Shown: positions 1 through 5,359, counted from the first letter of the stretch. The stretch: 5,433 bases of DNA from Acinetobacter chinensis (GCF_002165375.2 NZ_CP032128.1:1-5433), one strand, 5' to 3'. Program-made: numbers and translations. Notes: generated by a model from the letters alone, not told the origin.

Positions 1-2
1 TA

Positions 3-42
3 CGCACTCCAAACTTTAGTTTGGGAAAGTGCGCCCTTCGGG
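3..42 (+). other. oriT: oriT, MOBQ (RSF1010/R1162-like) transfer origin with predicted nic site
   Basis: This is the site where the MobA relaxase nicks the plasmid to start transfer. A perfect 6-bp inverted repeat CCAAAC (9-14)/GTTTGG (19-24) with a TTTA loop is followed by GAAAGTGCGCCCTTC. From memory, the R1162/RSF1010 oriT has the same order: an inverted repeat, a short AT spacer and AAGTGCG/CCCT. By that analogy the nick falls on this strand between 33 and 34. An outer pair CGCACT (3-8)/AGTGCG (28-33) lengthens the hairpin, leaving a GAA bulge at 25-27. If transfer runs 5' first from the nick, traD and the resistance gene enter the recipient first and mobA last. The core is seen directly; the exact nick is inferred. 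Confidence 0.85.
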
Positions 43-58
43 AAAACCCACAACAATC

Positions 59-68
59 ATATAGCAAC
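59..68 (-). repeat. Isolated iteron core (GTTGCTATAT) next to the traD promoter
   Basis: The reverse complement of these ten bases is GTTGCTATAT, identical to the core of the four iterons at 3400-3486. It ends at the base just before the -35 box of the traD promoter. It could be a stray Rep binding site that lets the initiator influence mobilization gene expression, or a coincidence. The match is directly visible; Rep binding is inference. Confidence 0.4.
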
Positions 69-91
69 TTGAAAGCAATGTTCAAGTGCGC
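67..91 (+). promoter_or_regulatory. Probable operator: inverted repeat plus second nic-like core in the traD promoter
   Basis: A perfect 7-bp inverted repeat ACTTGAA (67-73)/TTCAAGT (81-87) overlaps the -35 box. Its right arm runs into AAGTGCGC (84-91), an exact copy of the oriT core at 27-34 in the same orientation. An inverted repeat joined to AGTGCG is also the arrangement at oriT, so MobA or an accessory protein could bind here and repress the operon. In R1162-type plasmids relaxosome proteins are known to repress mob promoters bound at oriT. The motif is seen; the operator role is inferred. Confidence 0.45.
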
Positions 92-98
92 TTATGAT
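69..98 (+). promoter_or_regulatory. Sigma-70-type promoter for traD and the resistance gene
   Basis: The -35 box TTGAAA (69-74) and the -10 box TATGAT (93-98) each match five of six consensus bases, with an 18-nt spacer. Transcription would begin near 105, leaving about 30 nt before the chosen traD start. No equally good promoter was noticed nearer the resistance gene, so this one probably drives both genes and any reading into the trbL remnant. Confidence 0.6.
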
Positions 99-135
99 TT
101 AGGGGGATTTCCTCTATTTGAAAGGTATGTTAAAG

Positions 136-411
136 ATGAAAATTGAGTCATTGGAACAACAAATTTCTAAGCAACAAGAGCGGTTAAAACAGTTAAAAGC
201 TCAAAAACAAGCTGCTGTAGCTCGTGAACGTTCTAAGCAAAAAGAGTTAGAACGAAAGAATGATACAAGACGTAAGATTTTAATCGGCTCTTGTATGTTA
301 AAAATCGTCGAAAATGACACTGTTGCTCATGAAAAGTTAATGGCTCAACTCGATAAATACTTAACCGAAAATCGAGATAGAGAATTATTTAATCTTCCAT
401 TAAAGGAGTGA
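136..411 (+). CDS. traD: TraD-family mobilization accessory protein (small relaxosome protein)
   Basis: The product is a charged 91-residue cytoplasmic protein that probably helps the MobA relaxase at oriT. The first 45 or so residues form a likely coiled coil rich in Q, K and E (IESLEQQISKQQERLKQLK). They are followed by a conserved-looking DTRRKILIGSCML segment and a C-terminal LDKYLTENRDRELFNLP. This pattern fits the short 'conjugal transfer protein TraD' family (PF06412) found beside relaxases on small plasmids. It is not the large TraD coupling ATPase. ATG 136 is chosen because AAAGG at 121-125 lies 10 nt upstream and the family starts MKIESLEQ. In-frame TTG 118 (with AGGGGG at 101-106) and ATG 127 are possible alternatives. 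It is divergent from mobA across oriT, and its stop is 3 nt from the next gene's ATG, so translation is probably coupled. Confidence 0.75.
   Translation: MKIESLEQQISKQQERLKQLKAQKQAAVARERSKQKELERKNDTRRKILIGSCMLKIVENDTVAHEKLMAQLDKYLTENRDRELFNLPLKE
402..408 (+). promoter_or_regulatory. Ribosome binding site of the aadA-like gene, inside the traD 3' end
   Basis: AAAGGAG lies in the last codons of traD, 6 nt before ATG 415. It is only 3 nt from the in-frame GTG 412, so ATG 415 is the better start. This near-ideal site is the strongest ribosome binding site on the top strand and suggests efficient, coupled translation of the resistance gene. Confidence 0.75.
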
Positions 412-414
412 GTG

Positions 415-1203
415 ATGCCTGATTTAATTCAGTTAGAATATCTACAAGAAAAATTACAGCAGCTTTTAGCGGAATCATTATTTGCAATTTATCTTTATGG
501 TTCAGCTGTTGACGGTGGTTTAGGGCCAGAAAGTGATCTTGATGTACTGGTCGTGGTCACTCAACCATTAACTTCTGCTTTACGTGAGCAGCTTGCACAA
601 GAATTACTAAAAATTTCACAGCCTGTTGGGGAATTACAAAGGCCATTAGAAGTTACTATTTTATTAAAAGATGAGATTCAGTCTGGAATTTATCCTTTAA
701 GTTATGAAATGCAATTTGGTGAATGGCTGCGTGAAGAGCTTAAAGAAGGTGGAATATTGAGCTCACAGAAAGACCCAGATATTAGTATATTGCTTAGAAA
801 AGCGAGATCTCATCATACAGTTTTATTTGGGCCAGCTTTAAACCAATGGGCACCTGAAATTTCTGATCAAGAACTATGGCAAGCAATGTCTGACACTTAT
901 CCCGAAATTGTAGCGCATTGGGATGAGGATGCAGATGAAAGAAACCAGATTTTAGCTTTATGCCGGATCTATTTTAGTTTAGTGATGAAGGATATTGCTT
1001 CAAAAGACAATGCTGCACGATGGGTTATGTCTCAGCTTTCTGATGAGCAGAAATTCGTATTGCAGCGACTTATACAGGAATATAGAGGGGAAATCGGCAA
1101 ACAAAATTGGCAAGAGGAGCATTATGCTTTGCAGCCTATTGTCAATTTTTTGAGTTCAAAAATTGAAGAGCAGTTTGAGCAGAAAAGAAATCTGATCACA
1201 TAA
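415..1203 (+). CDS. aadA-like (ant(3'')-II): Aminoglycoside 3''-adenylyltransferase, ANT(3'')-II/AadA type (streptomycin/spectinomycin)
   Basis: This cytoplasmic enzyme transfers AMP from ATP to the 3''-OH of streptomycin and, in this family, the 9-OH of spectinomycin. The 262 residues match the usual AadA length. The nucleotidyltransferase motif is LYGSAVDGGLGPESDLDVLV, with G29-S30 and metal-binding D41 and D43. E79 in RPLEVTIL corresponds to the AadA catalytic glutamate. EMQFGEWLR, KARSHHTVLFGP, DERNQILALCRIYFS and KDNAARWV follow in the family order, the last two in the helical C-terminal domain. The wording (PEIVAHWDEDADERNQ, YALQPIVNFLSSKI) recalls the chromosomal ANT(3'')-II enzymes of Acinetobacter more than integron AadA1 or AadA2. 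No attC site follows the stop. It uses an RBS inside traD, and a double stop (TAA TAA, 1201-1206) precedes the trbL remnant. No key residue appears lost, so it should be active. Family assignment is firm; the -II subtype is from memory. Confidence 0.9.
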   Translation: MPDLIQLEYLQEKLQQLLAESLFAIYLYGSAVDGGLGPESDLDVLVVVTQPLTSALREQLAQELLKISQPVGELQRPLEVTILLKDEIQSGIYPLSYEMQFGEWLREELKEGGILSSQKDPDISILLRKARSHHTVLFGPALNQWAPEISDQELWQAMSDTYPEIVAHWDEDADERNQILALCRIYFSLVMKDIASKDNAARWVMSQLSDEQKFVLQRLIQEYRGEIGKQNWQEEHYALQPIVNFLSSKIEEQFEQKRNLIT

Positions 1204-1224
1204 TAATTTTTTGATTCTGGCTTT

Positions 1225-2130
1225 ATGTCATGGCTTTTGATGAACTCAGCAACGTTCGCTGAAGCGATTGTAAATAGCTTCAGGCAGGCTGCATCTACCG
1301 CCAGTGGCTACAGTCTGCTTACACCCTCAGATTTTTTTGTGAACGGCTGGAAGATCGTCCAAGAGATTTTAAACTCGGTAAGTGCTTGGTCGCCTATTGA
1401 TTCATTGGGGATGCTGATTGCTTCAATCATTATCATGATTGCATTTGCCTTGATTTGTGCGTTCTTGGTTTTGGCGTTGGTTGAAATGTATATCGTGGTG
1501 TCAGCTAGTGTCTTAATGATGGGGTTTGCAGGTTCGCAATGGACGAAAGACTATGCCTTGAAAACTATTCAATATGCTGTTTCAGTCGGTGCAAAAATAT
1601 TTATCTTACAATTGATTGCAGGTCTTGGACTTACTTTTATCCAAGAGTGGGCTACGGGCTTTAATGTTGAAGACAATGTAAGTTTGGTCGGTATGATTGG
1701 CTGTAGTGTGGTACTGCTGGCATTAACCAAAATTGTGCCTGATATGCTCCAAGGTGTGATTAACGGTTCATCTATTGGAAGTGGTGCTGCTTTAACTTCT
1801 GCCCTACGTGCTGTGGCTGCTGCGACAGCTGGCGCTGCTGCTGGTGCAGCTGGTGCGTCTATGGCTACAAAAGGCGCTGGAGCGTTGGCAAGTGAACAGC
1901 TTAAAACGGCTCAAGCAACTGGCACAGGCCCATCGAGTGCAATGGGTAAAGCTGGTTTTATGGCTGGTAATATGGCCATGAATATGAGTTCTGCTTTAAA
2001 AAGTGACCTTGGTAGTCGTTTAAGTGGTTCTACGACTGGTGGACGTATGGCTGGCTCGATGATGAATAAAGCAAACGAGCTACGGTCAAAACGATCTAAA
2101 AGCAATCAGGATGAAAACACTATCTCATAG
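1225..2130 (+). CDS. trbL (truncated): 5'-truncated trbL: C-terminal part of a TrbL/VirB6-like conjugation protein
   Basis: TrbL is a polytopic inner-membrane protein of the P-type conjugative type IV secretion channel, normally about 450-530 residues. Here only 301 are open, matching its middle and end. A SAWSPIDSLGMLIASIIIMIAFALICAF membrane stretch begins near residue 54 and continues into LVLALVEMYIVVSASVLMMGFAG. Two more hydrophobic segments follow (about 120-140 and 152-172). The tail is the typical Ala/Gly/Met/Ser-rich low-complexity region from about 180 (AVAAATAGAAAGAAGASMA). The N-terminal membrane part is missing, no ribosome binding site precedes ATG 1225, and no other T4SS gene is present. 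The frame stays open upstream to the tandem TAA stops, encoding FFDSGF before the ATG, so the break lies close to 1204. It is best read as a remnant left by recombination, probably non-functional. A residual role cannot be excluded, since the frame is intact to its stop. Confidence 0.75.
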   Translation: MSWLLMNSATFAEAIVNSFRQAASTASGYSLLTPSDFFVNGWKIVQEILNSVSAWSPIDSLGMLIASIIIMIAFALICAFLVLALVEMYIVVSASVLMMGFAGSQWTKDYALKTIQYAVSVGAKIFILQLIAGLGLTFIQEWATGFNVEDNVSLVGMIGCSVVLLALTKIVPDMLQGVINGSSIGSGAALTSALRAVAAATAGAAAGAAGASMATKGAGALASEQLKTAQATGTGPSSAMGKAGFMAGNMAMNMSSALKSDLGSRLSGSTTGGRMAGSMMNKANELRSKRSKSNQDENTIS

Positions 2131-2151
2131 GGCGAGACAGATTTTTTCTGA

Positions 2152-2385
2152 TTATTCGCATTTGTTTAGTTGTTGTTTTATACGCTCAATCCTTGTAATA
2201 AGACCATCCACACAACTTTGATGACGTTCATAAAGTGGGTGGTCTTTATTCTGCCGGTTATCCAATATTTCTTTGGCTTCGATGTACTCTTGTTCTAGTT
2301 TGTATAGTTGACCTTTCAGTCCAAAATTATCTTTATTCCAGATAGCTAATAGCTCGGTTTCACTTAGTTTTGATAAATCAGTCAT
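2152..2385 (-). CDS. Small hypothetical protein downstream of rep
   Basis: I do not recognise this gene. It encodes 77 residues from ATG 2385, a start preceded 8 nt upstream by GGGAG (2394-2398). An in-frame ATG at 2398-2400 would add five residues and directly abuts the rep stop codon, but has no better ribosome site. The product is soluble, charged and probably helical. It opens with LSKLSETELLAIWNKDN and has a likely coiled coil from about residue 25 to the end (LYKLEQEYIEAKEILDNRQ, ITRIERIKQQLNK). No signal peptide or membrane segment is visible. Tight coupling to rep suggests a plasmid maintenance or replication-accessory role, which is inference only. It lies 21 bp from the convergent trbL remnant, with no strong terminator between. 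Confidence 0.6.
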   Translation of the reverse strand: MTDLSKLSETELLAIWNKDNFGLKGQLYKLEQEYIEAKEILDNRQNKDHPLYERHQSCVDGLITRIERIKQQLNKCE

Positions 2386-2400
2386 TAGTAATACTCCCAT

Positions 2401-3339
2401 TTAACCTTTAAAATCTGTTTCTGTTCGCAATGCCTTGAATATGCGTTTTGCCGTTTCTTCTCGCACACTGGACGGGTCACGTAAAATATTGGCAATCCAT
2501 ATTGCAAATGCTTGATAGTCCTTATTCCCTGCTAGGTCGCTGATACTGTGGACTTTAGACAATACTGAGCTATAAGTATTTATCTGACTGTCTGACAAGT
2601 TGCAGAACATATCAACCGTGCTTGGATCTCGTTCATGGTTGATTGTTTTAGGCTTGGATTTCTGTTTAAAGCTGAATGAAAACCCAATGATTGAACGTCC
2701 TCGCTTATGTTGCTCGTATTCTGCCTTAATGTCGGTATGGTCGTTAATTTGTTGAATAGCAGGCTCTAATACTCGTCTTTTAAACGATTCCATCCGTTGA
2801 TGCTCTGTGTCCAATACACCAAGTCTTGACCTCAATTCCTTAGTTTCAAGCATTGATACTTTCCCAGTGCTACGCCATGCAATTAGTAGTTCATATAAAC
2901 GTATGGCATAGGCACTCGTTAGGCTACTTACCTGCTCCAGTTCATAACTGGTGAAATGCTTCTCTAGGTTGGTGATCAGTGGCACAACATCATCTGAAAA
3001 CCTGATACGGACAAGGGCTTCATTTTCAACATAGGACACACGCTGTACCCATCGGCTCATAACATTCTCAAGATTGCCTTTAGCCGTTAATTTTTGGTAA
3101 CTAAAGCGACGCTCAAACAAGTTTTTGCAAGCATCCTTTAAGACTTTGTAGGCGGTGTTTCTATGGACATTGAAATGGTTAATGTAGCTTTCTGCATGGA
3201 TAGTTAAATCACGGTCACTAGGGATATTAGACTCCCTCGCCTCCAGTATTGCTAAAAGGATTAGGCGTTGTTCTGCAAGGTCTAAATTATAACTGGCATT
3301 GATCAGCGCATTATCCTTAACGACTAGGTCTTTTTTCAT
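2401..3339 (-). CDS. repB: Rep_3 family plasmid replication initiator (RepB-like)
   Basis: This protein binds the upstream iterons, opens the origin and recruits host replication factors. The 312 residues begin MKKDLVVKDNALINASYNL, the standard opening of Acinetobacter Rep_3 (PF01051) initiators. LAEQRLILLAILEAR (about 21-35) and FNVHRNTAYKVLKDACKNLF (about 56-75) form the first winged-helix region. SAYAIRLYELLIAWRSTGK and the basic YEQHKRGRSIIGFSFSFKQK belong to the second. ATG 3339 is preferred over in-frame TTG 3348 because it matches the family start, although neither has a clear Shine-Dalgarno. That suggests weak translation, which fits copy-number control. It is first in a leftward pair with the small gene at 2152-2385. 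Its promoter and start region carry inverted copies of the iteron core, pointing to autoregulation. Confidence 0.92.
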   Translation of the reverse strand: MKKDLVVKDNALINASYNLDLAEQRLILLAILEARESNIPSDRDLTIHAESYINHFNVHRNTAYKVLKDACKNLFERRFSYQKLTAKGNLENVMSRWVQRVSYVENEALVRIRFSDDVVPLITNLEKHFTSYELEQVSSLTSAYAIRLYELLIAWRSTGKVSMLETKELRSRLGVLDTEHQRMESFKRRVLEPAIQQINDHTDIKAEYEQHKRGRSIIGFSFSFKQKSKPKTINHERDPSTVDMFCNLSDSQINTYSSVLSKVHSISDLAGNKDYQAFAIWIANILRDPSSVREETAKRIFKALRTETDFKG

Positions 3340-3341
3340 AC

Positions 3342-3393
3342 ATAGCAACTTATTCGAATTTTGTTGTTATAGCAACATTATATAACAATGTTG
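3342..3393. promoter_or_regulatory. Inverted iteron cores and overlapping palindromes in the rep control region
   Basis: Two reversed copies of the iteron core (ATAGCAAC, the complement of GTTGCTAT) occur at 3342-3349, just upstream of the rep ATG, and at 3369-3376. Two perfect inverted repeats overlap here: TTGTTATA (3364-3371)/TATAACAA (3381-3388), and CAACAT (3373-3378)/ATGTTG (3388-3393). Inverted half-copies of iterons in the rep promoter are the classical operator for Rep dimers in Rep_3 plasmids such as pPS10 and pSC101. The sequence is seen; repression is inferred from the family. Confidence 0.6.
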
Positions 3394-3403
3394 TAATATG
3401 CAA
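3377..3403 (-). promoter_or_regulatory. Probable rep promoter
   Basis: On the leftward strand a perfect -10 box TATAAT (3382-3377) lies 15 nt after TTGCAT (3403-3398), a short but usable spacing. Transcription would start near 3370, about 30 nt before the rep ATG. The -35 box overlaps the first iteron, so Rep bound there could block RNA polymerase. Confidence 0.5.
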
Positions 3404-3486
3404 GATAAACGTTGCTATATTGCAAGATAAACGTTGCTATATTGCAAGATAAACGTTGCTATATTGCAAGATAAACGTTGCTATAT
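3400..3486. repeat. Four tandem 22-bp iterons
   Basis: Units start at 3400, 3422, 3444 and 3466 with exactly 22-bp spacing. Each begins GCAAGATAAAC and continues GTTGCTATAT. The first three are identical over 22 bp and the fourth over 21. A 22-bp period, two helical turns, puts Rep monomers on one face of the DNA. They lie just upstream of rep and define the origin. Confidence 0.95.
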
Positions 3487-3496
3487 AAAGTCTGAA

Positions 3497-3510
3497 ACCA
3501 TTGCTATATA
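3497..3510. repeat. Degenerate fifth iteron
   Basis: AACCATTGCTATAT here follows the four perfect iterons after a short gap. It matches the iteron stretch AACGTTGCTATAT except for CA in place of G. It may be a weak Rep site or a decayed array end. Confidence 0.45.
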
Positions 3511-3571
3511 AGGATTTCAGTCACCCTAAAAATTAAAAAAAATAAAAAAATTAAAAAAGAGGGGAGGGGTC

Positions 3572-3643
3572 AAAATTGCCCTATGTACTCGCTAAAGCTC
3601 GTACTTTATTGAAGCTCGCAAGCTCGCTTCGAGGGGCAATTTT
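3572..3643. repeat. Nested inverted repeats able to form a three-way junction
   Basis: A perfect 10-bp outer stem, AAAATTGCCC (3572-3581)/GGGCAATTTT (3634-3643), encloses two smaller hairpins. One is GTAC (3585-3588)/GTAC (3601-3604), with GCT/AGC (3591-3593/3596-3598) inside. The other is GAAGC (3611-3615)/GCTTC (3626-3630). The fold could act in single-stranded DNA or RNA, for instance as a single-strand initiation site or a terminator (a T-run follows at 3640-3644). No known RNA family is recognised and no function is assigned. Confidence 0.5.
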
Positions 3644-3837
3644 TCGGTTAATCCTGTTTGTGAAATCTAAAAGCAAAAGCAACTATGAATTCGCTTCGCT
3701 CATAAGGCTTTATGCTCGCTTCGCTCGGTCTAGGTGCAGATTTCAACATGAAAATATAGATTTTCTAGGGTTCAAGTCATTTAAAAGCGGTTTTTCAGAG
3801 GGTCGAGGGTCGAATATTGCTAGTTCGCTCGTAGACA
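3589..3837. repeat. Gene-free segment with scattered TCGCTTCGCTC-type repeats
   Basis: TCGCTTCGCTC occurs exactly at 3691-3701 and 3717-3727. GCTCGCTTCG occurs at 3622-3631 and 3714-3723. TTCGCTCG occurs at 3720-3727 and 3824-3831, and shorter CTCGC words lie at 3589 and 3837. A perfect 8-bp inverted repeat, TGAAATCT (3661-3668)/AGATTTCA (3738-3745), brackets the densest part. I see no credible gene between 3350 and 3940. The open frame at 3576-3866 has a TTG start, no ribosome site and a translation made of the repeats. The role is unknown. Confidence 0.5.
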
Positions 3838-3884
3838 CTCGCTCTGTAAAACCATGTATTGTTTAGATAATTTTAATAAACACC

Positions 3885-3944
3885 AAAAAGAATAGGTATA
3901 TCTATGGTGCAAAATCATATATTTTGCACCATAGATATACCTAT
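3885..3944 (-). terminator. Rho-independent terminator of mobA, with 24-bp perfect arms
   Basis: The arms at 3892-3915 and 3921-3944 are perfectly complementary over 24 bp around a 5-nt loop (CATAT). In the leftward direction the stem is followed by TCTTTTT (3891-3885), as expected of an intrinsic terminator. The mobA stop codon TAG (3943-3941) lies within the first arm. The stem is unusually long, so it may also be a recombination or structural site. There is no T-run on the rightward side. Confidence 0.75.
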
Positions 3945-5359
3945 CTTGAACGTGGTCTATTCCGCTTTTCGGCTTCAAGCATCTTGTTGGCTTCTTCATG
4001 CTTACCTTGTTCACGCAAGGCTTTACGTGCAAAAAATGCCTGTTTTTCTTGTTCTTGTATGGCTTTGGCTTCTTGTTTTCGTTTTTCCTGTTCGGCTAAC
4101 TTCCGTTGTTGTTCTCGCTCAAGATAATTTCTTGCTCGGTCATATTTAGCTTTTAGGTTTGGATTAGCCTTGTTTACAGTCAGTTTTGCCCGATCTGTAT
4201 AGCGTTCAGGCTCAAATCGAGGGGAGTTATTCCTCAATTCTCGTTCTTGTTCTTCCAGCTGGTTCAACTGCTTCTGAATTTCAGCATTTGCTGTATCCCA
4301 TTTTCCGCCAAAAAACAGGGGTCTTTTTCCTAGTTCTTCTTTTTGGTGTTTAATATCGCTTTTAGATAGCTCTATTTGCTCCAAAACAGCGTTTATTTGC
4401 TCGATTTCTGTTTTTTGGATAGATGACGCTATGTTTTTCGCTTCTGTGGCTATAGCGTCGTTATATTGCGAAATAACGCTATATGCAATTTTGGTTAATT
4501 CTTCAGGGGAACGTTGTTCCTGGTCTTTTTCTTTTTGGCGTTGTTCCTGGTCTAAATTTTCCCTGGTCTGTTCCAAGTCATGAACAAGGCGTTCTGTGGC
4601 TAAAATTTCTTGCTCAAGTCCTTTAATTAATTGGCGTTCTGTATTTCTAGCCTTAATCGCATCGTTACTTAAACTGATTTCAGTGTCCTTGCCCTGTCTG
4701 CGAAGTTGGGTAATTGTAGAACCCTCATGCTGTGTGGCTTCTAAATCTAAACCTTGCTCTTTGTAGCTGCGGTGATCGACACGCTCATGGCTGCCAACCT
4801 GTTCAAGAAATTGATTGCAGAGTTCCGCAAACTGTTGTCTCCAGTGTTCGACTTCTTGTTTGCCGTTGTCGTTAAATTCTCTCGTTTTTTTATCAAGGTC
4901 GCCTTGTTGGTTAATGCTGCGTGTAGTGAGCATGATGTGGGCGTGATAGTTGCGGTCATCACTTCCGCCTGCGGTATGTGGGGCATGAATGACTGCATCA
5001 ACAACGACCTTATGACGTTCTACAATTTTTCCGCATAGCTCATTGAGCATCTTCTCTCGTTGTTCTTGGTTTAATTCACAAGGAAATGCAACTTCAAATT
5101 CTCTTGATAATTGAGAGTTTTTTCTAGTTTCAATGGTTTCGACCGTATTCCAAAGCGTTTCCCGATCTAATAATTCTTTTTTGGTGTTTTCAGGCGCATA
5201 GATATTTTTAAATTCTATGCCTGTTTTCTTCGTGTAATCCTGCTCTTTTCCATAGCGTTCATCTTTCAATTTTTCCCCTGATCTATATGCAGCACACGCA
5301 ACAGCACTTCGACCATCTGATCGACTAATATTTTTTACTGAAAAGTGAAAAATAGCCAC
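3941..5359 (-). CDS. mobA: MobA/MobL relaxase, MOBQ family
   Basis: This protein nicks oriT, stays covalently bound to the 5' end and pilots the strand into the recipient through a helper plasmid's T4SS. From GTG 5359 it has 472 residues. That start is chosen because the protein then begins (M)AIFHFSVKNISRSDGRS like the family, and the likely catalytic tyrosine in CAAYRSGE becomes residue 25, as I recall for RSF1010 MobA. TGGGA (5373-5369) lies 9 nt upstream. In-frame ATG 5374 and TTG 5380 are alternatives without a better ribosome site. Acidic motif SREFEVAFPCEL is at about 85-96. The metal-binding histidine motif is IHAPH (124-128) with NYHAH (137-141). The second half is a long Q/E/K/R coiled coil with no helicase or primase domain, so it is a short relaxase unlike the RSF1010 MobA-primase fusion. 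It is divergent from traD across oriT once the plasmid is closed. Confidence 0.92.
   Translation of the reverse strand: MAIFHFSVKNISRSDGRSAVACAAYRSGEKLKDERYGKEQDYTKKTGIEFKNIYAPENTKKELLDRETLWNTVETIETRKNSQLSREFEVAFPCELNQEQREKMLNELCGKIVERHKVVVDAVIHAPHTAGGSDDRNYHAHIMLTTRSINQQGDLDKKTREFNDNGKQEVEHWRQQFAELCNQFLEQVGSHERVDHRSYKEQGLDLEATQHEGSTITQLRRQGKDTEISLSNDAIKARNTERQLIKGLEQEILATERLVHDLEQTRENLDQEQRQKEKDQEQRSPEELTKIAYSVISQYNDAIATEAKNIASSIQKTEIEQINAVLEQIELSKSDIKHQKEELGKRPLFFGGKWDTANAEIQKQLNQLEEQERELRNNSPRFEPERYTDRAKLTVNKANPNLKAKYDRARNYLEREQQRKLAEQEKRKQEAKAIQEQEKQAFFARKALREQGKHEEANKMLEAEKRNRPRSR

Larger units (their letters stand above)
3342..3558. other. oriV: Origin of replication (oriV), iteron type
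   Basis: The region combines the rep operator, four iterons, a degenerate iteron and a 32-nt A/T-only tract (3527-3558), followed at once by a G-rich stretch (GAGGGGAGGGG, 3559-3569). The A/T tract is the natural unwinding element. I found no convincing DnaA box (TTATCCACA type). The boundary is an estimate. Confidence 0.8.

Noticed and set aside
1180..1225. Integron attC site after the aadA-like gene
   Set aside because: No GTTRRRY core or pair of imperfect inverted arms is visible in the 20 bp before the trbL remnant.
1911..2105. Open frame antisense to the trbL tail
   Set aside because: It is a shadow of the Ala/Gly-rich coding sequence, with no ribosome site or family resemblance.
2131..2151. 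Terminator between the convergent trbL remnant and the small gene
   Set aside because: Only a 4-bp CAGA/TCTG stem around a T-run is present, too weak to claim.
3690..3728. Possible pdif (XerC/XerD) site around CATAAGGCTTTATG
   Set aside because: The centre is 4 bp rather than about 6 bp, and the flanks are TCGCTTCGCTC repeats that do not match XerC or XerD arms. No second site frames the resistance gene.
3576..3866. 96-codon open frame on the + strand in the repeat region
   Set aside because: TTG start, no ribosome site, and a translation produced by the repeats and inverted repeats, with no domain-like pattern.
3820..4149. Short open frames on both strands around the mobA 3' end
   Set aside because: They overlap mobA and the terminator hairpin, and their translations look like frame-shifted coiled-coil codons.
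4465..4488. Iteron-like stretch (GCTATATGCAA) inside mobA
   Set aside because: It lacks the GTTGCTATAT core and needs gaps to align; it is explained as coding sequence.
4747..5038. Open frames on both strands within mobA
   Set aside because: They lie inside the well-supported relaxase domain; mobA explains the sequence.
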